From positions 1-6,253 of the forward strand of contig JAPPKD010000191.1 of the NCBI GenBank assembly GCA_028820215.1: a DNA stretch of 6,253 nt. The letters run 5' to 3'. The position numbers and the translations under genes are program-made. The DNA is from Spirochaetaceae bacterium. GTDB taxonomy: Bacteria > Spirochaetota > Spirochaetia > SZUA-6 > Bin103. Position 1 is the first letter of the stretch. Every line of letters begins with the position of its first letter. Below are positions 1 to 5,201 of this stretch, piece after piece. The notes below the pieces were generated by a model. It made no database searches and had not been told where the DNA came from. It was given only the letters and a program-made list of their open reading frames with translations.

Positions 1-1
1 G

Positions 2-70
2 CCGCCGGCCGCGCTGCAAGCAGGTGGGCTTGCGACCCTCCGACGCTGGCTGCGGGCTCGCTGTCGATGA
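2..70 (+). CDS. Possible 3' end of a plus-strand gene entering from the left
   Basis: Frame 2 is open from the window edge and reads as a short Ala/Leu/Arg-rich tail (ALQAGGLATLRRWLRARCR) before a TGA at 68-70. A hairpin at 81-103 begins 10 nt after that stop, as expected at the end of a gene. Only 22 codons are visible and no domain can be recognised. Frame 1 is also open here, so the coding call rests only on the plausible helical composition and the hairpin placement. The fragment could equally be intergenic. Confidence 0.25.
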   Translation, partial: PPAALQAGGLATLRRWLRARCR

Positions 71-80
71 CTCCGCCTGG

Positions 81-103
81 CCGCCGCGGCAATGCCGCGG
101 CGG
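81..103. terminator. 10-bp GC hairpin, possible terminator
   Basis: CCGCCGCGGC (81-90) and GCCGCGGCGG (94-103) are perfect inverse complements around a 3-nt loop, AAT. No T-tract follows on either strand, so this is not a textbook intrinsic terminator. High-GC organisms often use such U-poor hairpins. Its position just after the TGA at 68-70 fits termination of a gene entering from the left. Confidence 0.4.
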
Positions 104-357
104 CGGATCGTTCGCCAGGGTGCAGATCCGACCGCCGACTGAGATCGAGGCTTCGAATCGAGCCGCCAGTGTTTGATGACCTCCCCTCCGGGCCATGCCG
201 TCTCCGTCCGGGCGAGAGTACCGACCTGTGGGGGGCTCAACGGCGGGTCGCCACAGCGTCCCGTCGCCGCCAGCGTCGCTGCTGAGCGCCTTCCGCACCC
301 GGGGCTGGGCAGTGCGGGGAGCATCGAGCGGCGGGCCGTCGGACGGGAACCGTCTGG

Positions 358-387
358 TTGTGGTACGCCGGCTGAACCGCGTACGGT
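358..387 (+). promoter_or_regulatory. Candidate sigma70-type promoter for the 158-aa gene
   Basis: TTGTGG (358-363) and TACGGT (382-387) resemble a -35/-10 pair with 18-bp spacing. TACGGT fits the TANNNT consensus common in high-GC bacteria. The -10 lies about 60 bp upstream of the ATG at 447. Matches this short occur by chance, so this is only a suggestion. Confidence 0.25.
363..384. repeat. Inverted repeat GTACGC-N10-GCGTAC, possible operator
   Basis: GTACGC (363-368) and GCGTAC (379-384) are perfect 6-bp inverse complements separated by 10 bp, giving half-site centres 16 bp apart. The repeat fills the spacer and the first bases of the candidate -10 at 382-387, where a repressor would block transcription. 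The arms are short, so chance is possible. Confidence 0.3.
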
Positions 388-446
388 GATGCCGAGGGCC
401 GCGCACCTGGACGCTCGGTGCACACAGAGACGGCAAGGTCAGGCAG

Positions 447-923
447 ATGACCCGCGCGAGACAGCGCCGCGGCGTCCGCAAGCGCCGAGCGGCACGCGAA
501 GCGACGGAACGCCGGGCCCGGCGGGTGCCAGCGACGAGCGTCCTGCCCCGCCCACCCGAGCGGCGCGAGCGGCCGGATTCCTGCCGGCACATCTGGGAGG
601 AGCCCGCTGAGGTCGGGCACGCGGGCGGGCGGGACCAGGATCTGATCCGGTGCTGCGAGTCCTGCGGCGGGTTCGCGCGCCGCTGTCCGCGCTGCCGCCA
701 GTTCCACCTGCCCTCGGCGGGACCAGGCGGGGAAGGCTCGATGCCCTGGTGGGTCTCCGAGGGCTGGCTGCGGGAGCACGGCTGTCCCCGCCGGCCCCTG
801 GGCGAGGTGCCGATCCCTTTCGTCTGGCTGCCCGACGGCGAGGGTCTGCCGGAGTTCGAGCTGGCCGAGTACGAGGCGCTCAAGGACGAGCCGGGCCGCT
901 ACGAGCTGCGCTGGTTGAGCTGA
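447..923 (+). CDS. Small zinc-ribbon protein with Arg-rich N-terminus
   Basis: This 158-aa protein is not assigned to a named family. Residues 1-45 are extremely Arg-rich and probably disordered or nucleic-acid binding. Residues 70-83 form a compact treble-clef or zinc-ribbon-like motif, C70-x2-C73-x6-C80-x2-C83, with C46 and C69 as extra cysteines. Residues 99-158 have a globular composition (MPWWVSEGWLREHG, then an acidic stretch around ELAEYEALKDEPG). Codons show strong G/C third positions in the second half, which supports this frame over the overlapping ones. The ATG at 447 is the first start after the in-frame TGA at 387-389 and has a weak AAGG about 9 nt upstream. An in-frame GTG at residue 27 is an alternative start and would remove much of the basic tail. 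The gene converges on the helicase operon and is probably transcribed independently. No enzyme motif is visible. A nucleic-acid-binding or adaptor role is inference. Confidence 0.7.
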   Translation: MTRARQRRGVRKRRAAREATERRARRVPATSVLPRPPERRERPDSCRHIWEEPAEVGHAGGRDQDLIRCCESCGGFARRCPRCRQFHLPSAGPGGEGSMPWWVSEGWLREHGCPRRPLGEVPIPFVWLPDGEGLPEFELAEYEALKDEPGRYELRWLS

Positions 924-1008
924 GCGGGACCGCGTCGCCTTCGGTGGAGCGATGGCCATAGGTTCTGAGCCGTCCGTTAAACGCAGAGAGGCCCGCACAA
1001 AGAGGGCC

Positions 1009-1045
1009 GGAGGAGGTCATCGCCCAGGCGACGATGACCTCCTCC
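1009..1045. terminator. 14-bp perfect hairpin between convergent genes
   Basis: GGAGGAGGTCATCG (1009-1022) and CGATGACCTCCTCC (1032-1045) are perfect inverse complements around a 9-nt loop. The hairpin starts 15 nt beyond the helicase stop codon (1061-1063) and lies 85 nt after the plus-strand stop (921-923), so it can serve both converging transcripts. A second small hairpin, GGCCC (990-994) with GGGCC (1004-1008), abuts it. No clear U-tract follows on either strand. Confidence 0.65.
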
Positions 1046-1060
1046 CTAGGCGCGGTCCGC

Positions 1061-3418
1061 TCAGCCGCCGGCGGCGGCCAGTCCTGCCTCCTGCTCGCGT
1101 TCCAGCGCCCAGTCGAACAGCGAAGGACCAGAAGGTCGCGTGCTGCGACCGCGGGGCTTCGGTTCGTCGGGCCCGTCGGCCAGGAACTCGGCCCAGCTGA
1201 ACAGCGTCTGCTGCTCGCCCTGGCCGTGGTGGCTTGCGCAGGGAACCAGGTCGACCACTGGTTGGTCGGCGGCGTCCGAAGGAGCTGGAAGGACCAGCGG
1301 CTCCGCTGCCGGCTCCATCCGCTCCCAGTCGGCGTCGACCAGCAAGTGGTCCGCCTCGGCCGCCACCTGCTGCGCTTGCCGGAAGATGTCCTCGACCTCC
1401 CCGTCGTCGGTCTCGCCCGAGACCAGCTTGCGGGCCAGGGCCATCATCAGATCGTCGCCGGTATCGCCGTAGGCGGCGAGGCCGTCCTCGGGCAGGTCGC
1501 CCTCGACCGCAAGCGAAGACTGCAGCTTCTGCGCGACCAGCTTGAGCGCGTCGGCCTGCAGCGTCGAGCGGTAGGCCATGAACACGACCTTGACCGGCCG
1601 GTGCTGACCGATTCGCCAGGAGCGGCGCGAAGCCTGGCGCATGGTGTAGACCGAGTAGTCGGTCTCGTACCAGCACACGGTCGGGAACTGGATCAGGTCG
1701 AGGCCGGTCTGGACCAGGCGCGGGTGACAGATGAGCACGTCAATGCCCTCCTCGACCCGCTTCGCGACCCAGGCCTCGCGCTGCTTCGGCTGGACCCTAT
1801 CGGCCTTCATCACCGCCGTCTTGAACCCGTGCCGGGTGAGCAGGGTCTCCAGCCGCCCGGTGATGTCGCGCGTCCCGGTGTGGGTGGCGTAGACCAGCAC
1901 CCGCCGTCCGGCCAGGCGTTCGGCGGCAACCAGGTCTATGAGCTGCTGCTCCTTGGGATAGACGCGCTCGGCATCGAGCGGCGGCAGCTGGACAATGAGG
2001 TCGCCCGTGTCCGGATCGAACACGGACTCGCCTCTGGTGCAGCCCTCGGGATAGGCCAGGAGCGCCTGCAGGTAGGTCGAGAGCAGCCGCGCCGAACCGC
2101 GCTCGATCGCCTTGAGCAGGGCGCGCTTGAGGTCGGTGGCGAGGATGCGGTAGGCCGAGGCCTGCGAGAGGCCGTGGATGCCCTCCTCGGTGTCCATGCT
2201 GGCCACCTGGATCTGCTCCTCGTAGGGCGGCAGCTCCGAAGCGACATCGGCGAGCCTGAGGAACAAGGAATGGCCAATCAGGTGGAACAGCGCCGCCGGC
2301 GCCATCCCCGGCCGCTCCTTCTCCTGCTTGCGGTAGTGGCGCCGGCGCGAGACCGAACCGTCCTCGGTCGGGTCGTCGTCGCGGTCGTTGCGCACGCGCT
2401 GTTCGAGGAAGCCGTAGCGTTCGACCCACTTGCGCTCATCCGAGCGGCCGAACTCCGAGCGGATCTCGGGTGAGAACCTATAGAGCAGGTGGAAGAGCGT
2501 ACTCGCATACCCTCCCATCAGAGTTCCACTCAGGCTCAGTGACTTGCCGCAGGCGTCGGCCAGGATGCCGGCCGAGAGGCCCTGGGCGGAACCTCGCGCC
2601 TTCATTTCATGGACCTCGTCCACGATCAAGAGGTCGAAGTAGCCGCGCATGTGCTGCTTGACGTAGTCGGCCAGCGGGTACTTGCGCGGGCCCTGCCCGG
2701 GCGTGCGGCGGGCCACGAGGCCGGCGTTGTGGCCGGGCGTCTCGGTCTCGACCGGGCGCGCCTCGGCCGTCCAGAGGGGCGTCCCGCACCTGGGGCAGTT
2801 GTGACGCTTCTTGTCCAGCTGCCGGTGCGTGACGGGGACGCCTTCGGCGTCCACGATCTGCTGGGTGCAGTCGGGGCAGGCCGGGATCATGATGAACTCC
2901 GAGGTCTCCTCGTCGCGGACCGGGTTGCCGTCCTCGTCCTTGAGCCGGCGCGTCCAGTAGGCGGGGCGAAAGCGGTGGCCCAGCTTGGCGCGTGAATGGG
3001 ACATGACCACGTACTGCGGCCCCGTACCCTCCTGCCGCCTGAGCTGCTCCAGGTCGGTGATCGAGTCGGCGATCCCGGTGCGGACCAGGGGGATCGTCTC
3101 CTCGATCTCGCGCTGCCACTTGCCGACCAAATGGGGCGGGCAGAGCACCAGCACGCACTTGAAGCCGGCCAGCTGGGCGGCGGCGATGGCGATGAACGTC
3201 TTGCCCACGCCCATCTCGCCGACCACGGTCGTGCCGCGCTGCTCGGTCAGGCTGAGCGCCGCGCCGCGGATGATGGTCTCCTGGGCGCCCATCGGTTGTC
3301 GCTTGAGTTGCGGCAACGGGCGCTGGTCGGCCTGGGGCCGGTAGCGGGGTGGATAGCTGTGGACGATCCGCTTCGTGATTGCCTCGCGGTAGGTGTCGAT
3401 GAACTCGGACAGGTTCAT
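1061..3418 (-). CDS. SNF2-family helicase/ATPase with inserted zinc ribbon
   Basis: This 785-aa protein is predicted to be an ATP-dependent DNA translocase or remodeller of helicase superfamily 2. Visible motifs, in order: Walker A GEMGVGKT (67-74); motif Ia region LVLCPPHLVGKW (90-101); a Cys4 zinc ribbon, C181-x2-C184 and C208-x2-C211; Walker B DEVH (267-270); motif III SGT (297-299); motif IV region VLVYATHTGT (507-516); motif V ICHPRLVQTGLDL (563-575); and motif VI RQASRRSWRIGQ (594-605). The RIGQ ending of motif VI and the spacing point to SNF2-like rather than RecQ- or UvrB-like enzymes. An acidic tail carries QQTLFSW (736-742) and PSLFDW (765-770). The ATG at 3418 overlaps the previous stop (ATGA), with GAGGAG 11 nt upstream. 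In-frame sequence upstream antisense-overlaps nothing but reads through two real genes in another frame, so the longer start was rejected. It is the last gene of the operon. Its substrate and partners are unknown. No nuclease domain is seen. Confidence 0.92.
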   Translation of the reverse strand: MNLSEFIDTYREAITKRIVHSYPPRYRPQADQRPLPQLKRQPMGAQETIIRGAALSLTEQRGTTVVGEMGVGKTFIAIAAAQLAGFKCVLVLCPPHLVGKWQREIEETIPLVRTGIADSITDLEQLRRQEGTGPQYVVMSHSRAKLGHRFRPAYWTRRLKDEDGNPVRDEETSEFIMIPACPDCTQQIVDAEGVPVTHRQLDKKRHNCPRCGTPLWTAEARPVETETPGHNAGLVARRTPGQGPRKYPLADYVKQHMRGYFDLLIVDEVHEMKARGSAQGLSAGILADACGKSLSLSGTLMGGYASTLFHLLYRFSPEIRSEFGRSDERKWVERYGFLEQRVRNDRDDDPTEDGSVSRRRHYRKQEKERPGMAPAALFHLIGHSLFLRLADVASELPPYEEQIQVASMDTEEGIHGLSQASAYRILATDLKRALLKAIERGSARLLSTYLQALLAYPEGCTRGESVFDPDTGDLIVQLPPLDAERVYPKEQQLIDLVAAERLAGRRVLVYATHTGTRDITGRLETLLTRHGFKTAVMKADRVQPKQREAWVAKRVEEGIDVLICHPRLVQTGLDLIQFPTVCWYETDYSVYTMRQASRRSWRIGQHRPVKVVFMAYRSTLQADALKLVAQKLQSSLAVEGDLPEDGLAAYGDTGDDLMMALARKLVSGETDDGEVEDIFRQAQQVAAEADHLLVDADWERMEPAAEPLVLPAPSDAADQPVVDLVPCASHHGQGEQQTLFSWAEFLADGPDEPKPRGRSTRPSGPSLFDWALEREQEAGLAAAGG

Positions 3419-3612
3419 GGTTGCGGTTGCTCCTCGATGTGGGCCCGCGCCGCTTGGACGCAGTCGGCCAGTCGCTCGTATTCGTCGCGGTTGAGACCGC
3501 AGCGGCACCACCAGCTGAAAGTGCTGCCCGCGGTCCTGTTGCCGTGTTCGCCTGGGGCGACGAGTTCCTCGAAGAAGATCTCGCAGCCGTGCTTGTTGCT
3601 CCAGTCGGTCAT
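3415..3612 (-). CDS. 65-aa Cys-containing protein, tandem paralog B
   Basis: A small protein of unrecognised family, clearly homologous to the next gene upstream (3619-3807): about 30 of 62 aligned residues are identical. Conserved positions include W4, N6, G9-C10, EHG (22-24), W35-C36, CG (38-39), DEYE (43-46), LADCV (48-52) and HIEE (58-61). Its four cysteines are C10, C36, C38 and C51, so the paralog's CxxC is reduced to CxC here (WCRCG). The ATG at 3612 has GAGGAG 9 nt upstream, inside the previous gene. Its TGA overlaps the helicase ATG by 4 bp, so it is probably translationally coupled to the helicase. A structural zinc site or a small partner protein for the helicase is possible but inferred. 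Confidence 0.82.
   Translation of the reverse strand: MTDWSNKHGCEIFFEELVAPGEHGNRTAGSTFSWWCRCGLNRDEYERLADCVQAARAHIEEQPQP
3430..3435 (-). promoter_or_regulatory. Shine-Dalgarno of the helicase within paralog B
   Basis: GAGGAG on the minus strand encodes Glu60-Glu61 of the 65-aa protein and lies 11 nt before the helicase ATG at 3418. The spacing is slightly long. The same arrangement occurs one repeat unit upstream at 3622-3627. Confidence 0.55.
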
Positions 3613-3618
3613 GTGGGG

Positions 3619-3807
3619 TTACTCCTCGATGTGACGCCGGGCGCCCGCGACGCAGTCGGCCAGGTCCTCGTACTCGTCGTGGTCGCGGCCGCAGCTGGCG
3701 CACCAGTAGCGGTAGGTGGTCTCTGAGGCGTCTTGGCCGTGCTCGTCGATCGGGGTGATCCGGTCGAAGTAGATGTGGCAGCCCTCGCGGTTCAGCCAGG
3801 GGTTCAT
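3619..3807 (-). CDS. 62-aa Cys-containing protein, tandem paralog A
   Basis: This is the upstream copy of the duplicated pair, of unrecognised family. It has an intact C36-x2-C39 (WCASCG) plus C10 and C52, which would be enough ligands for one Cys4 zinc site. Aromatic residues (W4, Y13, F14, Y32, Y34, W35, Y46) and an acidic segment, DHDEYEDLADC, surround the cysteines, suggesting a small beta-rich domain with a C-terminal helix ending HIEE. The ATG at 3807 has only a weak GGAACGG about 14 nt upstream. The TAA lies 6 bp before the next start, and its last Glu codons supply the next gene's ribosome binding site. Together with its paralog it sits directly before the helicase, so a role tied to that enzyme is a reasonable inference. 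Confidence 0.82.
   Translation of the reverse strand: MNPWLNREGCHIYFDRITPIDEHGQDASETTYRYWCASCGRDHDEYEDLADCVAGARRHIEE
3622..3627 (-). promoter_or_regulatory. Shine-Dalgarno of paralog B within paralog A
   Basis: GAGGAG on the minus strand encodes Glu61-Glu62, the last two residues of the 62-aa protein, directly before its TAA. It lies 9 nt before the ATG at 3612. This favours that start and predicts coupled translation. Confidence 0.6.
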
Positions 3808-3876
3808 AGGTCGGGATCCGTTCCAGCCCGGCCCGCGCGGTCGGCGGGTCGGGCGATAGGAAGATCGATGTGGGGT

Positions 3877-4068
3877 CTAGGCGGTGAGCCGCAGCGGCAG
3901 CTGGCGCTCAGGGGCGGCGCCGGCGAGTCGCTCGGCCAGCAGCCGGGCGGTGTTGCGGTCAATCACGTCGTCCATGTGCAGCAGTTCGAGTTCGAACAGC
4001 TCCGAGATGACATCGCCGACCCTGACGTAGGCGTCGAGGTCGGGCAGGGTTCGAGCCGGCTCAGGCAT
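3877..4068 (-). CDS. 63-aa acidic helical protein, function unknown
   Basis: No family is recognised. Residues 8-35 are acidic and leucine/isoleucine-rich (LPDLDAYVRVGDVISELFE, then LELLHMDDVID) and look amphipathic-helical. The C-terminal part is Ala/Leu/Arg-rich. Unlike its neighbours it has no cysteine. The ATG at 4068 lies inside the previous gene, whose TGA is at 4061-4063 (8-bp overlap). No good Shine-Dalgarno is present, so translation probably depends on coupling to the 104-aa gene. A 69-bp gap (3808-3876) follows before the duplicated pair. A small interaction or regulatory protein is a guess. Confidence 0.65.
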   Translation of the reverse strand: MPEPARTLPDLDAYVRVGDVISELFELELLHMDDVIDRNTARLLAERLAGAAPERQLPLRLTA

Positions 4069-4375
4069 CGCTGACCAGCCAGACCCGATCGTCGGGCTGC
4101 CAGGCGACCAGCTCGACTCGATCCTCGGGCCGGCAGTGCTTGACGTAGCGGCCGTCCGGGGCCGTGCTCTCGGCCAGCACCTGCCGCCCCACCGCCGCGC
4201 GTTCGGCGGTCTGCTGGTCGAACATCGGGTAGTCGCGCTCGCGGCTGCCGTGGGCCTCCCGGCGGGCGCAGGTCGCGCACTGGTTGAGCGGCAGTGCGTC
4301 GGCGTCGGGTGTGTAGGTCTGGTCTCCGACCTCGTAGGTCTCGCGGCAGAAGCCGCACTGGGTAGTCTGGGTCAT
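4061..4375 (-). CDS. 104-aa double-CxxC (zinc-ribbon-like) protein
   Basis: The N-terminal half has C7-x2-C10 and C33-x2-C36 separated by 22 residues, the usual layout of a zinc ribbon, with CGFCRETYEVGDQTYTP as the first knuckle. Residues 37-104 are polar, with several aromatic and Val residues near the end (RVELVAWQPDDRVWLVSDA), suggesting a second small beta domain. No catalytic motif is visible. The ATG at 4375 has GGAGA 6 nt upstream, a well-placed ribosome binding site. Its 3' end overlaps the next gene by 8 bp. It follows the hairpin at 4399-4429, so that structure could affect its expression. Exact function is unknown. A DNA- or protein-binding accessory of the operon is plausible. 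Confidence 0.78.
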   Translation of the reverse strand: MTQTTQCGFCRETYEVGDQTYTPDADALPLNQCATCARREAHGSRERDYPMFDQQTAERAAVGRQVLAESTAPDGRYVKHCRPEDRVELVAWQPDDRVWLVSDA

Positions 4376-4461
4376 GTCAGGTCTCCGTATCTGACGAGAG
4401 CGGGCGAGGGATTACGCCCCTCGCCCGCTTGCGTGGTTCCGTGGGAAGCTGGTTCGCTCAT
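4372..4461 (-). CDS. Doubtful 29-aa ORF spanning a hairpin
   Basis: This short ORF starts at an ATG that overlaps the stop of the 58-aa gene (ATGA) and ends at a TGA that overlaps the ATG of the 104-aa gene (ATGA). That perfect two-sided overlap is what a real coupled gene would show. However, no Shine-Dalgarno precedes it, the peptide (MSEPASHGTTQAGEG at its start) is low-complexity, and a 12-bp perfect hairpin occupies its middle. It may be a chance frame, or a translated leader whose ribosomes open or close the hairpin. Confidence 0.25.
   Translation of the reverse strand: MSEPASHGTTQAGEGRNPSPALVRYGDLT
4399..4429. terminator. 12-bp perfect hairpin inside the operon, attenuator-like
   Basis: AGCGGGCGAGGG (4399-4410) and CCCTCGCCCGCT (4418-4429) pair perfectly around a 7-nt loop. 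It lies between the 58-aa and 104-aa genes, with the downstream ribosome binding site 12 nt beyond it in the direction of transcription. Neither strand has a T-tract after the stem. It could be a partial terminator, a processing or stability element, or an attenuator. Confidence 0.5.
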
Positions 4462-4634
4462 CGGTCGTCGTCCGGAATCCGCTCGGCGCTCTGGGGCGTG
4501 TGTTCGGTCATGTAGCCGCAGCCGTCGCAGGGCATGCGGACGACCTCGGTCTCGTGGTAGCGGTAGTCGAAGTACTCGTCCGTGGACGTGTGCCCGCAGC
4601 GGTCGCAGGCGTAGTGGACTCTGAGTCGGGGCAT
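4458..4634 (-). CDS. 58-aa double-CxxC zinc-ribbon protein
   Basis: This short reading frame begins MPRLRVHYACDRCGH and contains C10-x2-C13 and C36-x2-C39, the second as MPCDGCGY. The arms are separated by 22 residues rich in Tyr, Asp and Glu, giving a minimal zinc-ribbon fold, and an acidic tail ends DDDR. The ATG at 4634 has AGGAGA 6 nt upstream, the best ribosome binding site in the operon, which fixes the start. The TGA at 4458-4460 overlaps a possible ATG. The 22-residue CxxC spacing is the same as in the 104-aa protein, so the two may be distant relatives. The fold is inferred from spacing alone. A nucleic-acid-binding role is possible. Confidence 0.8.
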   Translation of the reverse strand: MPRLRVHYACDRCGHTSTDEYFDYRYHETEVVRMPCDGCGYMTEHTPQSAERIPDDDR

Positions 4635-4676
4635 AGTGGATCTCCTGTTCCTGCCTGGGCGTACCCGGGCGGATGA

Positions 4677-5129
4677 TTAAAATTCGCGGTGCTCGCGCGG
4701 GTGTGCGCAGGCGTGGCCCATCGCGTCCTCGACCAGCGAGGCGAGCTGCTCGCGGGTCGGACGCGCGGGAAGAGTGAAGTGGTGGTCGCACTGCTCGTCT
4801 CCCGAGGGCGCCAATGCTCCGGTCTCATCCTCGCCGTAGCCGGGCCAGCTGCAACCGATCGGCGGAAGGCCTCTGAGTGCCTCCATGTAGGCGGCGATGG
4901 TGAGTACTTCGAGCGAACGGGGGCGCTGGTCGGCCTCCGTCTCCTGCTGCGCCGCGAACCTGAGCAGCAGGCTCTGAACGCAGTCCGTGCAGAGCGCGGT
5001 CGCGGTCGTCTCGCTCTCGTCGATGAGGACGTAGAGGATGGGACCCGCGTAGGTCTCGTCCCGGTGGTGATCGCAGTGCCAGTCCGTGTAGGGCTGGTAG
5101 TCGGGGCAGGTGGTGGTCTCGGTGGTCAC
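4677..5129 (-). CDS. 150-aa Cys/His-containing protein, function unknown
   Basis: No family is recognised. The N-terminal third has C8, C19, H21 and H22 followed by C47-x2-C50, which together could bind one zinc ion. The middle (residues 70-95) is helical in composition. The C-terminal third has CDHHF and a final His-rich stretch (GHACAHPREHREF), which could form a second metal site. No transmembrane or signal segment is seen. The start is GTG at 5129, supported by AAAGGA 4 nt upstream with no ATG nearby. A 72-bp gap separates it from the methyltransferase stop, and 42 bp separate it from the 58-aa gene. Strong third-position G/C and the ribosome binding site support it as real. Confidence 0.8.
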   Translation of the reverse strand: MTTETTTCPDYQPYTDWHCDHHRDETYAGPILYVLIDESETTATALCTDCVQSLLLRFAAQQETEADQRPRSLEVLTIAAYMEALRGLPPIGCSWPGYGEDETGALAPSGDEQCDHHFTLPARPTREQLASLVEDAMGHACAHPREHREF

Positions 5130-5188
5130 GGGTTCCTTTCAGGTTCTCTCTCAGCGGCGATGGGCCGCACGGTGTGGGGGGCTTAGTG

Positions 5189-5200
5189 AGGCACGTGCCT
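5189..5200. promoter_or_regulatory. 12-bp perfect palindrome AGGCACGTGCCT
   Basis: AGGCACGTGCCT is its own reverse complement and begins 1 nt beyond the methyltransferase stop codon, in the 72-bp gap before the 150-aa gene. Without a loop it is a poor terminator stem but a good dimeric protein-binding site. An operator is possible. No convincing promoter is visible beside it. Confidence 0.35.
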
Positions 5201-5201
5201 G

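Larger units (their letters stand above)
104..446. other. Non-coding stretch upstream of the zinc-ribbon gene
   Basis: No convincing gene is seen here. The frames that stay open translate into low-complexity Arg/Pro/Ala/Ser-rich sequence typical of non-coding high-GC DNA, and none has a good ribosome binding site. No tRNA-like cloverleaf, direct-repeat array or insertion-sequence end is apparent. The only structured part is the right end, where a promoter-like pair and an inverted repeat lie about 60-90 bp before the ATG at 447. Confidence 0.5.
3415..3807 (-). repeat. Tandem gene duplication with a unit of about 200 bp
   Basis: Two adjacent ORFs of 65 and 62 codons encode proteins alignable over their whole length with a single one-residue gap, about 48% identical by hand count. 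The best-conserved DNA lies at the 3' ends: both copies share TCCTCGATGTG and ACGCAGTCGGCCA as read on the plus strand. The divergence shows that the duplication is not recent. Confidence 0.85.

Noticed and set aside
173..610. Plus-strand frame of 145 codons overlapping the start of the zinc-ribbon gene
   Set aside because: Low-complexity composition, no ribosome binding site, and it overlaps a better-supported gene in another frame.
237..998. Long minus-strand reading frame of 253 codons opposite the 158-aa gene
   Set aside because: Its translation is low-complexity Ala/Arg/Pro/Gly-rich sequence with no motif, it has no good ribosome binding site, and it runs through the convergent terminator region and the upstream non-coding stretch. 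The plus-strand frame has the Cys motif and better codon bias.
1034..2473. Plus-strand reading frame of 479 codons
   Set aside because: It is antisense to the helicase, whose motifs are unambiguous. It starts inside the terminator hairpin and its Leu/Gly/Arg/Val-rich translation is a typical high-GC antisense shadow.
3419..3703. N-terminal extension of the helicase to an upstream in-frame start
   Set aside because: The extra 95 residues are Arg/Pro-rich and would overlap both duplicated Cys genes in another frame. The ATG at 3418 has an ATGA overlap and a GAGGAG upstream.
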